Positions 1 through 8,228 of a DNA stretch of 64,000 nucleotides are shown one piece after another (positions within the stretch are counted from its first letter, which is position 1; the number at the start of each line of letters is the position of its first letter). The DNA is from Rhodovastum sp963709085 (GTDB lineage: Bacteria > Pseudomonadota > Alphaproteobacteria > Acetobacterales > Acetobacteraceae). The notes beneath the pieces are model-generated. The model made no database searches. It worked only from the letters and a program-made list of their open reading frames with translations, and was not told where the DNA came from. The DNA lies in NCBI GenBank assembly GCA_963709085.1, contig CAVPVB010000007.1:2790001-2854000 (forward strand), in the 5' to 3' direction. A program made the position numbers and the translations under genes.

Positions 1-1
1 G

Positions 2-370
2 CGCGAGGTCTGGCGCGTGCTGAAGGATGATGGCCACCTGCTGGTGGTGGCGCCGAACCGGCGCGGCGTCTGGGCCTATGTCGAAAGCACCCCGTTCGGG
101 CAGGGCCAGCCCTACTCCACCGGCCAGATCAGCCGCCTGCTCGCCGCCTCCGCGTTCCGGGTGGAGCGCTGGGACGCGGCCTTGTTCATGCCGCCGCTGC
201 AAAGGCCCACCGCCCTGCGCACCGCCCGCCTGTGGGAAAACGGCGCCCGCCGCATCCTGCCGCCGGGCGTCGCCGGCCTGACCATCACCGAAGCCGTGAA
301 GGACATGTATGCCGCCCTGCCGATCGAGGCGGTGGCACAGCGGCGCACGGCCTTCGTGGGCGCGGCATAA
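2..370 (+). CDS. SAM-dependent methyltransferase, C-terminal part (5' end outside window)
   Basis: The reading frame is open from the first bases of the window and ends at TAA 368-370, so only the C-terminal ~122 residues are present. The segment RVLKDDGHLLVVAPNRRG matches the strand-loop after motif III of class I methyltransferases (type 11 style, 'LKPGGRLLVVVPN'). The SAM-binding glycine motif must lie upstream, outside the window. In related alphaproteobacteria such genes often sit beside gloB, but that gene is not visible here. Substrate unknown. Confidence 0.7.
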   Translation, partial: REVWRVLKDDGHLLVVAPNRRGVWAYVESTPFGQGQPYSTGQISRLLAASAFRVERWDAALFMPPLQRPTALRTARLWENGARRILPPGVAGLTITEAVKDMYAALPIEAVAQRRTAFVGAA

Positions 371-385
371 CCCCGGAGATCCGCT

Positions 386-2635
386 TCAGGCGGCGCTGAG
401 CCCGGCGATCCAGGCCTGTCCCAGGCTCAGCCCGCCATCGCCGGCCGGCGCCTGGACCGGCAGCAGGGGACGCAGCCCGGCCTGGCGAAGCCCGCCGGCG
501 ACGGCCTCGGCCAGAATGCGATTGACGAAGCAGCCGCCCCCCAGCGCCACCGTGTCCAGCCCTTCCCGCCCGGCCGCCGCGACCACCCAGGCGACGATGG
601 CCGCCGCCAGCGTGCCGTGGAACAGGCCGGCGCCTTCCTCCGCGGCGACCGTGCGCAAGGCGTCCAGCAGCGGCAGCAGATCGAGCACGCCGCCCTCCAG
701 CCGCCACCCGTCCGCCAGCGCGCGCGGCGCGGTGGCCAGGGCTTCCAGGCGCATCGCGCCCTCGCCTTCGTAGGTGCTGGTGTGCAGCACGCCCAGCAGG
801 GCGGCAGCGGCATCGAACAGCCGGCCGCAGGAACTGGTCGAGGCCACCCGCCGGCCGGATGCCAGCAGCCGGGCGACCGGGGCGGCCTGCTCGCCGAACC
901 GCGTCACGATCTCATCGTCGCGCCCGAGCGCGTGCAGCGCCGCGGCGCCCATGCGCCATGGCTGGCGCGCCGCGGCATCGCCGCCGGGCAGCGCCAGCTT
1001 GCGCAAATGGCCGAGCCGGCGGAATGCCGTGCCGTCCAGGCGCAGCAATTCGCCGCCCCAGGCTTGCCCGTCGCTGCCCAGGCCGAAACCGTCCAGCACC
1101 ACGGCCAGGGCCGGCGCGGTCATGCCATGTTCGGCCAGCACCGCGGCGGCGTGGGCATGGTGGTGCTGCACGGCGAGGGTTGGCAGTCCGAGTCGCTCGA
1201 TCAGACGATGGGCGGGAAAATCCGGGTGCCGGTCGTGCGCCAGCAGCACCGGTGCGGTATCCAGCAGGTGCAGCAGGTGGCGCACGGCTTCGTCGAGGAA
1301 TCGCAGCGTCGCCACGTTGTCCAGTGTCCCCACGTGCTGCGACAGCACCGCCTCGTCGCCGCGGGTGGCGCAGGCGGTCGCTTTCAGCACCCCGCCCAGG
1401 GCGAGCACCGGTGGCACCGCATGCGGCAGGGCGATGGCGCGCGGGGTAAAGCCGCGGGCGCGGCGCAGAAAGCGCGGCGCACCGTCGATGATCCGCACGA
1501 CGCTGTCGTCGCAGCGCGTCACCACCGGGCGGTCATGCGTCACCACCAGGTCAGCAAGGCCGGCAAGTCGCGTGTGCGCTTCGTCATCGTCGATGACCAG
1601 CGGCTCGCCGCCGGGGTTGGCGCTGGTGGCGACCAGCAGCAGGTCGTGCGGCGCCGCGAGCCATGCGGTGCCGGCGGGGCGGCCGGCGGCCTCGTGGAAC
1701 AGAAGAAAATGCAGCGGCGCGGCCGGGAGCATGACGCCCAGGGTGTTCAGGGCAGGAGCCAAAGGAATGGGGTCCAGGGGCCTCCCGGCCCTTGGCGGGT
1801 CCAGGGCAGAGCCCTGGCCTTGCTTCACCAACACCACCGGCCGCTCAACCGATTCAAGCGAAGCCCGCTCCAACGCCCCAATGCAAGTCCACCGCTCCGC
1901 GCTCACGGCATTCAGCGCCATCACCGCGAACGGTTTATTCCCCCGTTCCTTGCGCGCGCGCAGCCGCGCCACCGCGTCGCCATTGGTGGCGTCGCATAGC
2001 AAATGGAACCCGCCGAGCCCTTTCAACGCGACGATCCGCCCGCCGCGCAGCGCCGCCAGCACCTCGGCCAGGTCATGCGACAGGCGCGGCCCGCAGACCG
2101 GGCAGGCGGTCGGCTCGGCATGGAAGCGCCGGTCGGCCGGGTCCTCGTATTCGCGCCGGCACGCGTCGCAGAGCGGAAATCCGGCCATCGCCGTGTTGCG
2201 GCGGTCGTATGGCAGAAGGCGGGTGATGGTGAACCGCGGCCCGCACTGGGTGCAGTTGATGAAGGGAAAACGCCAGCGGCGGTCGGCGGGGTCGCACATT
2301 TCGGCCAGGCAGTCGGCGCAGACGCAGGCATCCGCCGCCACCGCGGTCGCCATCCGCCCCGCCGTGCTGCCGAGGATCACGAAGCCCTTTTCTCCCACAA
2401 TGGGCGGGCGGGATTCGGCCTCGATGGCGGTGATGCGGGCGAGCGGCGGCGGATCGTGCCGCAGCCGGTCCGGGAATTCGCCGGCGCGGGCGCCCTGCAC
2501 CTCGGCCAGCACGCCCTCGGCATCGTTGCGCACCGTGCCGGTCAGCCCGAGGCCGGTGGCGAGGCGCCAGACATGCGGGCGGAATCCCACGCCTTGCACC
2601 GTCCCCCGCACCCGCACCCGCATCCGGATGGTCAT
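386..2635 (-). CDS. hypF: HypF, [NiFe]-hydrogenase maturation carbamoyltransferase, with an in-frame repeat insertion
   Basis: HypF makes the thiocarbamate on HypE that becomes the cyanide ligand of [NiFe]-hydrogenase. The 749-residue protein has the full family order: an acylphosphatase domain (residues ~4-88, VQGVGFRPHVW), paired zinc-finger cysteines (C106/C109, C128/C131, C156/C159, C178/C181), a YrdC-like domain (~190-370) and a Kae1-like C-terminal half (QHHHAHAAAV). Between RPVVLV and the conserved LNTLGVMLP, about 20 residues (~271-290) are encoded by a copy of the window's palindromic repeat, in frame. No other hyp or hydrogenase gene is present in the window, so this copy is isolated from its partners here. 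ATG at 2635; the divergent neighbour is a ZntB-like gene. Confidence 0.93.
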   Translation of the reverse strand: MTIRMRVRVRGTVQGVGFRPHVWRLATGLGLTGTVRNDAEGVLAEVQGARAGEFPDRLRHDPPPLARITAIEAESRPPIVGEKGFVILGSTAGRMATAVAADACVCADCLAEMCDPADRRWRFPFINCTQCGPRFTITRLLPYDRRNTAMAGFPLCDACRREYEDPADRRFHAEPTACPVCGPRLSHDLAEVLAALRGGRIVALKGLGGFHLLCDATNGDAVARLRARKERGNKPFAVMALNAVSAERWTCIGALERASLESVERPVVLVKQGQGSALDPPRAGRPLDPIPLAPALNTLGVMLPAAPLHFLLFHEAAGRPAGTAWLAAPHDLLLVATSANPGGEPLVIDDDEAHTRLAGLADLVVTHDRPVVTRCDDSVVRIIDGAPRFLRRARGFTPRAIALPHAVPPVLALGGVLKATACATRGDEAVLSQHVGTLDNVATLRFLDEAVRHLLHLLDTAPVLLAHDRHPDFPAHRLIERLGLPTLAVQHHHAHAAAVLAEHGMTAPALAVVLDGFGLGSDGQAWGGELLRLDGTAFRRLGHLRKLALPGGDAAARQPWRMGAAALHALGRDDEIVTRFGEQAAPVARLLASGRRVASTSSCGRLFDAAAALLGVLHTSTYEGEGAMRLEALATAPRALADGWRLEGGVLDLLPLLDALRTVAAEEGAGLFHGTLAAAIVAWVVAAAGREGLDTVALGGGCFVNRILAEAVAGGLRQAGLRPLLPVQAPAGDGGLSLGQAWIAGLSAA
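1766..1829. repeat. Palindromic repeat copy 1, inside hypF
   Basis: This stretch contains the family's two hairpin modules: GGTCCAGGGGCC next to GGCCCTTGG, and CCAGGGCAGAGCCCTGG followed by CCTTGCTTCACC. It is nearly identical to the second half of the copy at 36028-36124. It is read on the minus strand as part of HypF, where the frame is open across the whole repeat. Confidence 0.9.
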
Positions 2636-2797
2636 ATTGCCCGGCTCCCCCCCATCCGCTCCGCCGCCGGAAGATAGGGCGGCATGACCGGATCGCCCAT
2701 CGCCTGCGCCGCGATGTCGGCCGGAACGTCACCGAAGCGGGATGACGCACCCCCCTCCGCCGGGGCAGGATCGGTCCGATCGCGCCAGGAAATGATG

Positions 2798-3806
2798 ATG
2801 CCCCCGACCCGGAGTCTCCGCATGGAATTGCCGCCCGCAGCGCCGCGCCTCGATGGCCTCGCCTGGGCTTTCGCCTTCCTGCCGGGCAGCATGCCGGCGC
2901 TCGGCGATCCCCGGCCGCCGGGCGGCCCTGGCTGGGACTGGCTCCATTACGACCTCGTGCACAGCAACGCACGTGCCGCGATCGAGGCCGACCGCAGCTT
3001 TCCCGCCTTCATGCTGCGGCTGCTGGTGGGCGCCGACGAGACACCACAAATCGTCACCGACGGCGAGGTTGTCGCCGGCGTGCTGCCGAGTTTCGTCCGC
3101 TCGGCCGGCGCGGACGAGCATGAAATCGCCTGGTGGCGCTTCGCCATGCGGCCCGATCGCCTTGTCACCAGCCGCCGGCGGCCGGTGCGGGCGCTCACCG
3201 CCGTGTGGGACGGCATCGCCAGTGGCCACGCACCGGAAGGTCCGGTGGCGCTGCTGGACGGCGCGATCGCCGAGTTCGCGCGCGAGGCGCGACGGCGGGT
3301 CGCGAAGCTGGACGACGAGCTCGAACGTCGCCGAGGACGCGCTGCTGGACCTGCGCCCCTCGGCCGATCTCGGCGGGCTTGGGGCGCAGCTTGGCCAGGC
3401 CCGGCGCGAAGTGACCATCATCAAGCGCGCCCTCGCGCCGCTCGCCCGGCTGCTGGCCGAGGATGCCGAAGAACTGCCGGAGTGGGCGATGCAAGGCTCG
3501 CATGATTCCGCCCACAGCGCGGTGCTCGGCACACTCGATGACATTGCCGCCCTGCACGACCGCGCCCGCGCCTTGCAGGACGAACTGACCTCGCGGCTGG
3601 CCGAGGAGACCAATCGCCGCCTCTACATCGTCTCCGTGGTCACCACCGTGGTGATGCCGGCGGCCCTGGTCACCGGTTTCTTCGGCATGAACACCGGCGG
3701 CATGCTCTGGCAGGACCACCGGCTCGGCACCGTGTTCGCGTTCGGCCTCTGCCTGTTTGCCATGCTCGGCACACTTGGCGTGCTGCGCTGGAAGCGATTG
3801 CTGTAG
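2798..3806 (+). CDS. ZntB/CorA-family metal transporter, frame broken by one extra base
   Basis: A CorA-superfamily cation transporter of the ZntB type. Two overlapping frames together give one protein. The first (from ATG 2798, after AGGA at 2787-2790) runs through the soluble domain to KLDDEL; the second continues from VAEDALLDL to the stop at 3806. Removing one base at about 3323 joins them as DDELNVAEDALLDL. The C-terminus has two membrane segments and GMNTGGM, the ZntB version of the CorA GMN signature. An alternative start is ATG 2822 (MELPPAAP). The join looks clean, with both halves well conserved, so a sequence error is at least as likely as real inactivation. Confidence 0.82.
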
Positions 3807-3814
3807 CGGCGGCG

Positions 3815-4189
3815 TTATTTCAGGGTCTGCAGATACGCCAGGATGTCCGCCCGCATCGCCGGATTCCGCAGCCCCGCGTACGGCATCGCCGCCAGCGGCA
3901 GCACCGATTTCGGATCGGCCATGTAGCGGTCCAGCAATTCGTCATTCCACACCACGGCGGCATCGCGACTGGCGGGCGAATAGCGGAACCCCGGCGCGGT
4001 GCCATAGGCCCGGCCAACCACCCCGAACAGACTCGGCCCGACCTTGTTGCGGCCGGGTTCGGTGCTGTGACAGGCGGCGCATTGGGTCCGGAACAGCCGG
4101 CCGCCGCTGGCCGCGTCGCCGGCGCGGGCCGGCTGGGCGCCTGCAAGAATCAGCAAGGCGGCGGCAAGGCCGCTCAGTCGAATCATCAT
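3815..4189 (-). CDS. Periplasmic c-type cytochrome (class I)
   Basis: A 124-residue monohaem cytochrome c carrying electrons in the periplasm. A signal peptide covers residues 1-23 (cleavage near ARAGDA). The haem-binding motif CAACH is at residues 37-41, and M102 in AAMPYAGL is the likely second axial ligand. Length and spacing fit the c550/c552-type small cytochromes. It converges with the zntB-like gene, with 8 bases between the stops. Its redox partner cannot be told from the context. Confidence 0.9.
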   Translation of the reverse strand: MMIRLSGLAAALLILAGAQPARAGDAASGGRLFRTQCAACHSTEPGRNKVGPSLFGVVGRAYGTAPGFRYSPASRDAAVVWNDELLDRYMADPKSVLPLAAMPYAGLRNPAMRADILAYLQTLK

Positions 4190-4240
4190 CGTCTCCGCTC
4201 ATTTTATTCCGGCCGGCGCCCGCACGAGATGCGGAAGGAA

Positions 4241-4684
4241 TCAGCCGATCCGTTTCGTTTCGTCGCGCTCCTCGGCGTCGCGCGTGTCGCCGTGCACTTC
4301 CTCGCGGATCACCCGGGATGTCACCGCCTGCAGATACTCGGTCAGGGCGGCGGATAATTGCTGGAACTCCGGCCACAGCAATTCCTCGACGAAGCCGGCC
4401 GGCGCGCGCACCAGCAATGTCTGGCGGTGCATGCGGCGGTAGCGGTACGGCTCGATGCCGTAGCGGCGGCACAGCGCGATCAGCAATTGCCGCGCCCAGG
4501 GGTCGCTGACCGAGAGCCGCATCTCCATCGGCGCCGTCGTGCGCGCCGCCGCCGCCAGCCGGGCGCGGATGCGCGAAGCCGCCGCCGCCGCCGCGTCGCG
4601 CTCGCCCGGCGTGCCGGCGCCGGCGAACAGCGCCTCGATTTTGCGCAGCCGGTCGCGCAGCGTGTCGCTCTCGTCGGCCGCCAT
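4241..4684 (-). CDS. DUF2786-like protein of unknown function
   Basis: A 147-residue soluble protein. The N-terminal ~45 residues (RKIEALFAGAGTPGERDAAA) resemble the DUF2786 helical motif; the middle (DPWARQLLIALCRRYGIEPY) is a recognisable pattern in alphaproteobacterial proteins of the same kind. The larger frame extending upstream is an antisense shadow of hemW. The ATG at 4684 overlaps the TGA of the YbaK remnant (TGATG), so translation is probably coupled. No catalytic motif is visible. Confidence 0.75.
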   Translation of the reverse strand: MAADESDTLRDRLRKIEALFAGAGTPGERDAAAAAASRIRARLAAAARTTAPMEMRLSVSDPWARQLLIALCRRYGIEPYRYRRMHRQTLLVRAPAGFVEELLWPEFQQLSAALTEYLQAVTSRVIREEVHGDTRDAEERDETKRIG

Positions 4685-4911
4685 CAGCCGGGCTGCCGGA
4701 TGTCGGCGACCGGCGCCACCCCGCCGATCGCGAAGCCGGTGCGGCCGCGCACGAAACCGGCATCCGCCCGCTTCACCGCCACGCTGCAACCGACCGCGGC
4801 GGCGGCATCGGCGGCGGTGCGGGTGCCGGCCGGAAATTCGGTGATCGTGTCGGGGTGGCCGGCCGCCAGCAGGGCGGCGCGGACACGCTCGACGGAGGAT
4901 TTCGGGATCAT
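4684..4911 (-). pseudogene. YbaK/EbsC-type aminoacyl-tRNA deacylase, shortened remnant
   Basis: The 75-residue frame starts like a YbaK/EbsC editing protein (SSVERVRAALLAAGH, then GTRTAADAAAAVGCSVA) and then jumps to the later family segment VKRADAGFVRGRTGFAIGG. The stretch normally between them, which carries QIVKSLVF and the hydrophobic core strands, is missing, and so is the C-terminal third after GVAPV. Family members are about 155 residues. The reading frame is intact, so this is an internal deletion plus a 3' truncation, not a frameshift. It is unlikely to be an active deacylase but may still be translated ahead of the DUF2786-like gene. Confidence 0.7.
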
Positions 4912-4972
4912 GCTCTCTCCAGGGCGGCGGCAATTCGGGCGGAACGGTGCCGGCCGCCCTATATCCGGGCGA

Positions 4973-6122
4973 ATGGAACCGCTCGCCCTCTATATCCACT
5001 GGCCGTTCTGCCTGGCCAAGTGCCCGTACTGCGACTTCAACAGCCATGTGCGCGAGCGCATCGACCAGGCCCGCTTCGCCGCCGGCCTGCGCGCCGAGCT
5101 GGCCTGGGAGGCGGCGCGGCTCGGCCGCCGCAGGCTCGTCTCGATCTTCTTCGGCGGCGGCACCCCCAGCCTGATGGACCCCGCCACCGTCGCCGCCCTG
5201 ATCGGCGACGCCACCCGGCTGTTCGCCCCCGTCGCCGACCTGGAAATCACGTTGGAGGCCAACCCCACCAGCGTCGAGGCCGCCCGCCTCGCCGGCTTTC
5301 GGGACGCCGGGGTGAACCGGCTTTCGCTCGGCGTGCAGGCGCTGGACGATGTTTCGCTGGCCGCCCTGGGCCGCCGCCACAGCGCCGCCGAAGCGATCGC
5401 GGCGCTGGAGATTGCGCGCGCGCTGTTTCCCCGTTTTTCCTTCGACCTCATTACCGCCCGCCCCGGCCAGACCCTCGCTGCCTGGCGGGCGGAGCTGCGC
5501 CGGGCGCTGGCGCTCGCCGCCGACCATCTGTCGCTCTACCAGCTCACCATCGAGCCCGGCACGGGCTTCGAGGCGCTGCACCGGACCGGCCGGCTGGTGC
5601 TGCCCGATGATGACACCGCCGCCGCCCTCTACGATGCCACCGGCGAGGAAGCCGCCCGGTTCGGCCTGCTGCCGTACGAGGTGTCGAATTACGCCCGGCC
5701 CGGCTTGGAAAGCCGCCACAACCTGCAATACTGGCGCTACGGCGACTACGTCGGCATCGGCCCCGGCGCGCATGGTCGGATCACGCTCGGCGACAATTTG
5801 CTGGCCACAAGACGCCACCGCGCCCCCGAACCCTGGGCCGAGCGGGTGGAGCGGCACGGCCACGGCAGCACCGAGGAAACGACGCTCGACTCCGTCTGAC
5901 CGCGCCCGTGAGGCGCTGCTGATGGGCCTGCGCCTGTCCGAGGGCATCGATGCCGTCCGTTTCGCCAACCGCACGGGAATCGCGCTGGACGCCGTGCTCG
6001 ACCCCGGCACGCTCGCGCGTGCACTGGAAGAAGGCTACCTCGTGCGCGATGGTGCCGTGCTGCTGGCCACGCCGGAAGGCCGCAAACGGCTGGACGCCCT
6101 GCTGGCCGCCCTGGTGCTTTGA
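4973..6122 (+). CDS. hemW: HemW, radical-SAM haem chaperone, frame broken by one extra base
   Basis: HemW (formerly annotated as oxygen-independent coproporphyrinogen oxidase-like) delivers haem to membrane acceptors. ATG 4973 begins MEPLALYIHWPF, followed by the radical-SAM cluster cysteines C13, C17 and C20 in CLAKCPYCDFN and the GGGTPS motif. The frame ends early at 5899 (TGA). The frame one base later continues exactly with DRAREALLMGLRLSEGI and the HemW C-terminal domain, to 6122. Deleting the T near 5897 restores the gene (TLDSVDRAREALL). Both parts are well conserved. Confidence 0.88.
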
Positions 6123-6250
6123 AACCGCCGATCATTCGGAACCGGACGATGATGCCACAGCACTGTCACGATGACCGCATGGATCACGACCAATTCGTGA
6201 GGATCGCGAACGTCTAGCCACGCGCGCCCCGAAACTGCATCCTGCGCCCG

Positions 6251-7255
6251 ATGGCACAGCGCAGTGTAAGAGCCTGGCGGGGCACCGAGTTGCCCGGGCC
6301 CGTGTCGCCCGCTGGGCGGGTGGGACCGGCGCGACACCGGCTGCGCGGATCGCGGCGACTGGCGGTGCTGCGCTGGACGGCGTTGATATCGGTGCTGCTG
6401 CACCTGGTGGCGCTTGTGGTGGTGGAACTCTCCGAACCCGAGCCGCCGGTGGCACGCAATAACGGCGAACCCGAATCGGTGGAGGTGGTGATGCAGCCGC
6501 CGGGCGCACCGGAGGCCGCCCCCACGCCGGAACAGGAACCCAATCCCACCACGGCGGAGACGCCCGCCTCGCGGGTGCCCCCCACGCTGGCGGTGCCGCC
6601 CGAACCTCTCCCGACACCGCCGGAGCAACCATCGGTGCGGCTGGCGCTGCCAATTCCGCCGCTGCCACCGCTGCCGGAGCCCGAGGAAGTGGAAGAAGAG
6701 GCGCTGCCGACCCCGCCGCGCGTGCCGCGCGTGCCACGCGCCCCGCCGCGGCCGGCGCCGTCCTTTCCGCATCCGGTCGCGCGGTCGATGGCCGATCTGG
6801 ACCCCGCCGAAGCCAGCCCCGCGCCGATCCCGCCCCCCCGGCCGCAGCCCGGCCGCGGCTTCAACCTCGCGCTCGGGCCGGTGGCGCGCACCAGCAACGG
6901 CGCGATACCGCGCAACCCCAACGGAGCGGGGGACATGGTGCGCGTCGAGGGAGCCGATCTCGGGGCGGACTGGCTGCACCAGTTGCACGAATGGTGGGAC
7001 CGGCACGGCTATTACCCGCGCCAGGCGGCCGAACAGGGCGAAGACGGCACGACACGGCTGCGGGTACGGGTGGACCGCTCCGGTCGGGTGCGCGAGGTGA
7101 CGCTGGAGATGCGCTCGGGCAGCCAATGGCTCGACATGGGCTCGCTGGCGATCTTCCGCGACGCCATGCTGCCGCCGTTCCCGCCCTCCTCGCCGCAGAG
7201 CGAGGCGACGCTTTACCTGACGCTGAATTTCATTCTGATCCGGCGCGGCGGCTGA
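6251..7255 (+). CDS. TonB-like energy transducer
   Basis: A 334-residue inner-membrane protein with the TonB layout: a cytoplasmic arginine-rich N-terminus, one membrane segment (residues ~38-59, TALISVLLHLVALVVV), a long proline/glutamate-rich periplasmic spacer (~75-205) and a C-terminal domain (from ~235) with YYPRQAAEQGEDG and LRVRVDRSGRV, as in TonB/TolA C-terminal folds. It would pass proton-motive force from ExbB/ExbD to outer-membrane receptors or act in envelope maintenance. No exbB, exbD or receptor gene is next to it. Confidence 0.8.
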   Translation: MAQRSVRAWRGTELPGPVSPAGRVGPARHRLRGSRRLAVLRWTALISVLLHLVALVVVELSEPEPPVARNNGEPESVEVVMQPPGAPEAAPTPEQEPNPTTAETPASRVPPTLAVPPEPLPTPPEQPSVRLALPIPPLPPLPEPEEVEEEALPTPPRVPRVPRAPPRPAPSFPHPVARSMADLDPAEASPAPIPPPRPQPGRGFNLALGPVARTSNGAIPRNPNGAGDMVRVEGADLGADWLHQLHEWWDRHGYYPRQAAEQGEDGTTRLRVRVDRSGRVREVTLEMRSGSQWLDMGSLAIFRDAMLPPFPPSSPQSEATLYLTLNFILIRRGG

Positions 7256-7310
7256 GCATCGTTACGAACTGGCGGTGCCGACGTAAGAAAAAAATTACAG
7301 AGAAGAAGAA

Positions 7311-8228
7311 TTAACCTCCCCGCTCCCCCAGCGCCAGCGCCCGCGCGTAGACCACGCGCCGCGGCAGGCCGGTGGCGGCGGTCACCTCCGCCACCGCCTC
7401 CTTCAGGCTGTGCCCCTCCAGCGCCGCGCGCAGCAACGCATCGAGGTCCGCCTCCGCCGGCGCCGCTTCCTCAGGTGGCGGCCCGACCACCAGGGTGACC
7501 TCGCCGCGCGGGGGCACGGCGGCATAGCGGGCGGCAAGCTCGGGCAGGGTGCCGCGCACCACTTCCTCGAAACGTTTGGTCAGTTCCCGGGCCACCGCGG
7601 CCGGTCGCGGACCCAGCAATTCGGCCATATCCGTCAGCGCCTCGGCCAAGCGGTGCGGCGCCTCGTGAAACAGCAGCGTGGCCGCCAGCCCGGCCCGTTC
7701 CGCCGCGCGCAATTGCGCCAGCGCCACCCGCCGCGCCGCCCCTTTCGGCGGCAGGAAACCCATGAACAGGAACGGCTGCGGCGGCAGGCCGGACAGCGTC
7801 AGGGCCAGCAGCGCCGCGTTCGGCCCCGGCACCGCCGACACCGGCAGCCCTGCCTCCAGCGCCGCCCGCACCAGCCGATAGCCCGGGTCGGAGACCAGCG
7901 GCGTGCCGGCATCCGACACCAGCGCGACCCGCCGCCCCTCGCCCAGCAGGCGCAGCACCTGGGGGATGCGCCCATCCTCGTTATGGTCGTGCAGCGCCAG
8001 CAGCGTCGGGGTGATGCCCAGCACCGCACAGAGCCGCGAGGTGACGCGGGTATCCTCGCACAATAGCGTGTGCACCGCCCCCAGCACGGCAACCGCCCGC
8101 GGCGAGAGGTCCTGGAGGTTGCCGATCGGCGTCGAAACCAGCACAAGACCCTCCGGCGGACCGGAAGCGGCTGCGGTGTCGCCGGGCACCGCCGGATCGG
8201 AAGGGATTTCGCATGTTTCGTCGGGCAT
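7311..8228 (-). CDS. rsmI: RsmI, 16S rRNA (cytidine-1402 2'-O) methyltransferase
   Basis: RsmI methylates C1402 of 16S rRNA in the ribosomal P site. The sequence has the family's TPIGNLQDLSPRA near the N-terminus, CEDTRVTSRL, SDAGTPLVSDPGY, VPGPNAALLAL and FLPPKGAAR. ATG 8228 (MPDETCEI) is preferred over a longer frame from 8285 that has no family similarity. The start overlaps the divergent LpoA-like gene by 16 bases, head to head. The 3' end is convergent with the TonB gene. Confidence 0.92.
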   Translation of the reverse strand: MPDETCEIPSDPAVPGDTAAASGPPEGLVLVSTPIGNLQDLSPRAVAVLGAVHTLLCEDTRVTSRLCAVLGITPTLLALHDHNEDGRIPQVLRLLGEGRRVALVSDAGTPLVSDPGYRLVRAALEAGLPVSAVPGPNAALLALTLSGLPPQPFLFMGFLPPKGAARRVALAQLRAAERAGLAATLLFHEAPHRLAEALTDMAELLGPRPAAVARELTKRFEEVVRGTLPELAARYAAVPPRGEVTLVVGPPPEEAAPAEADLDALLRAALEGHSLKEAVAEVTAATGLPRRVVYARALALGERGG

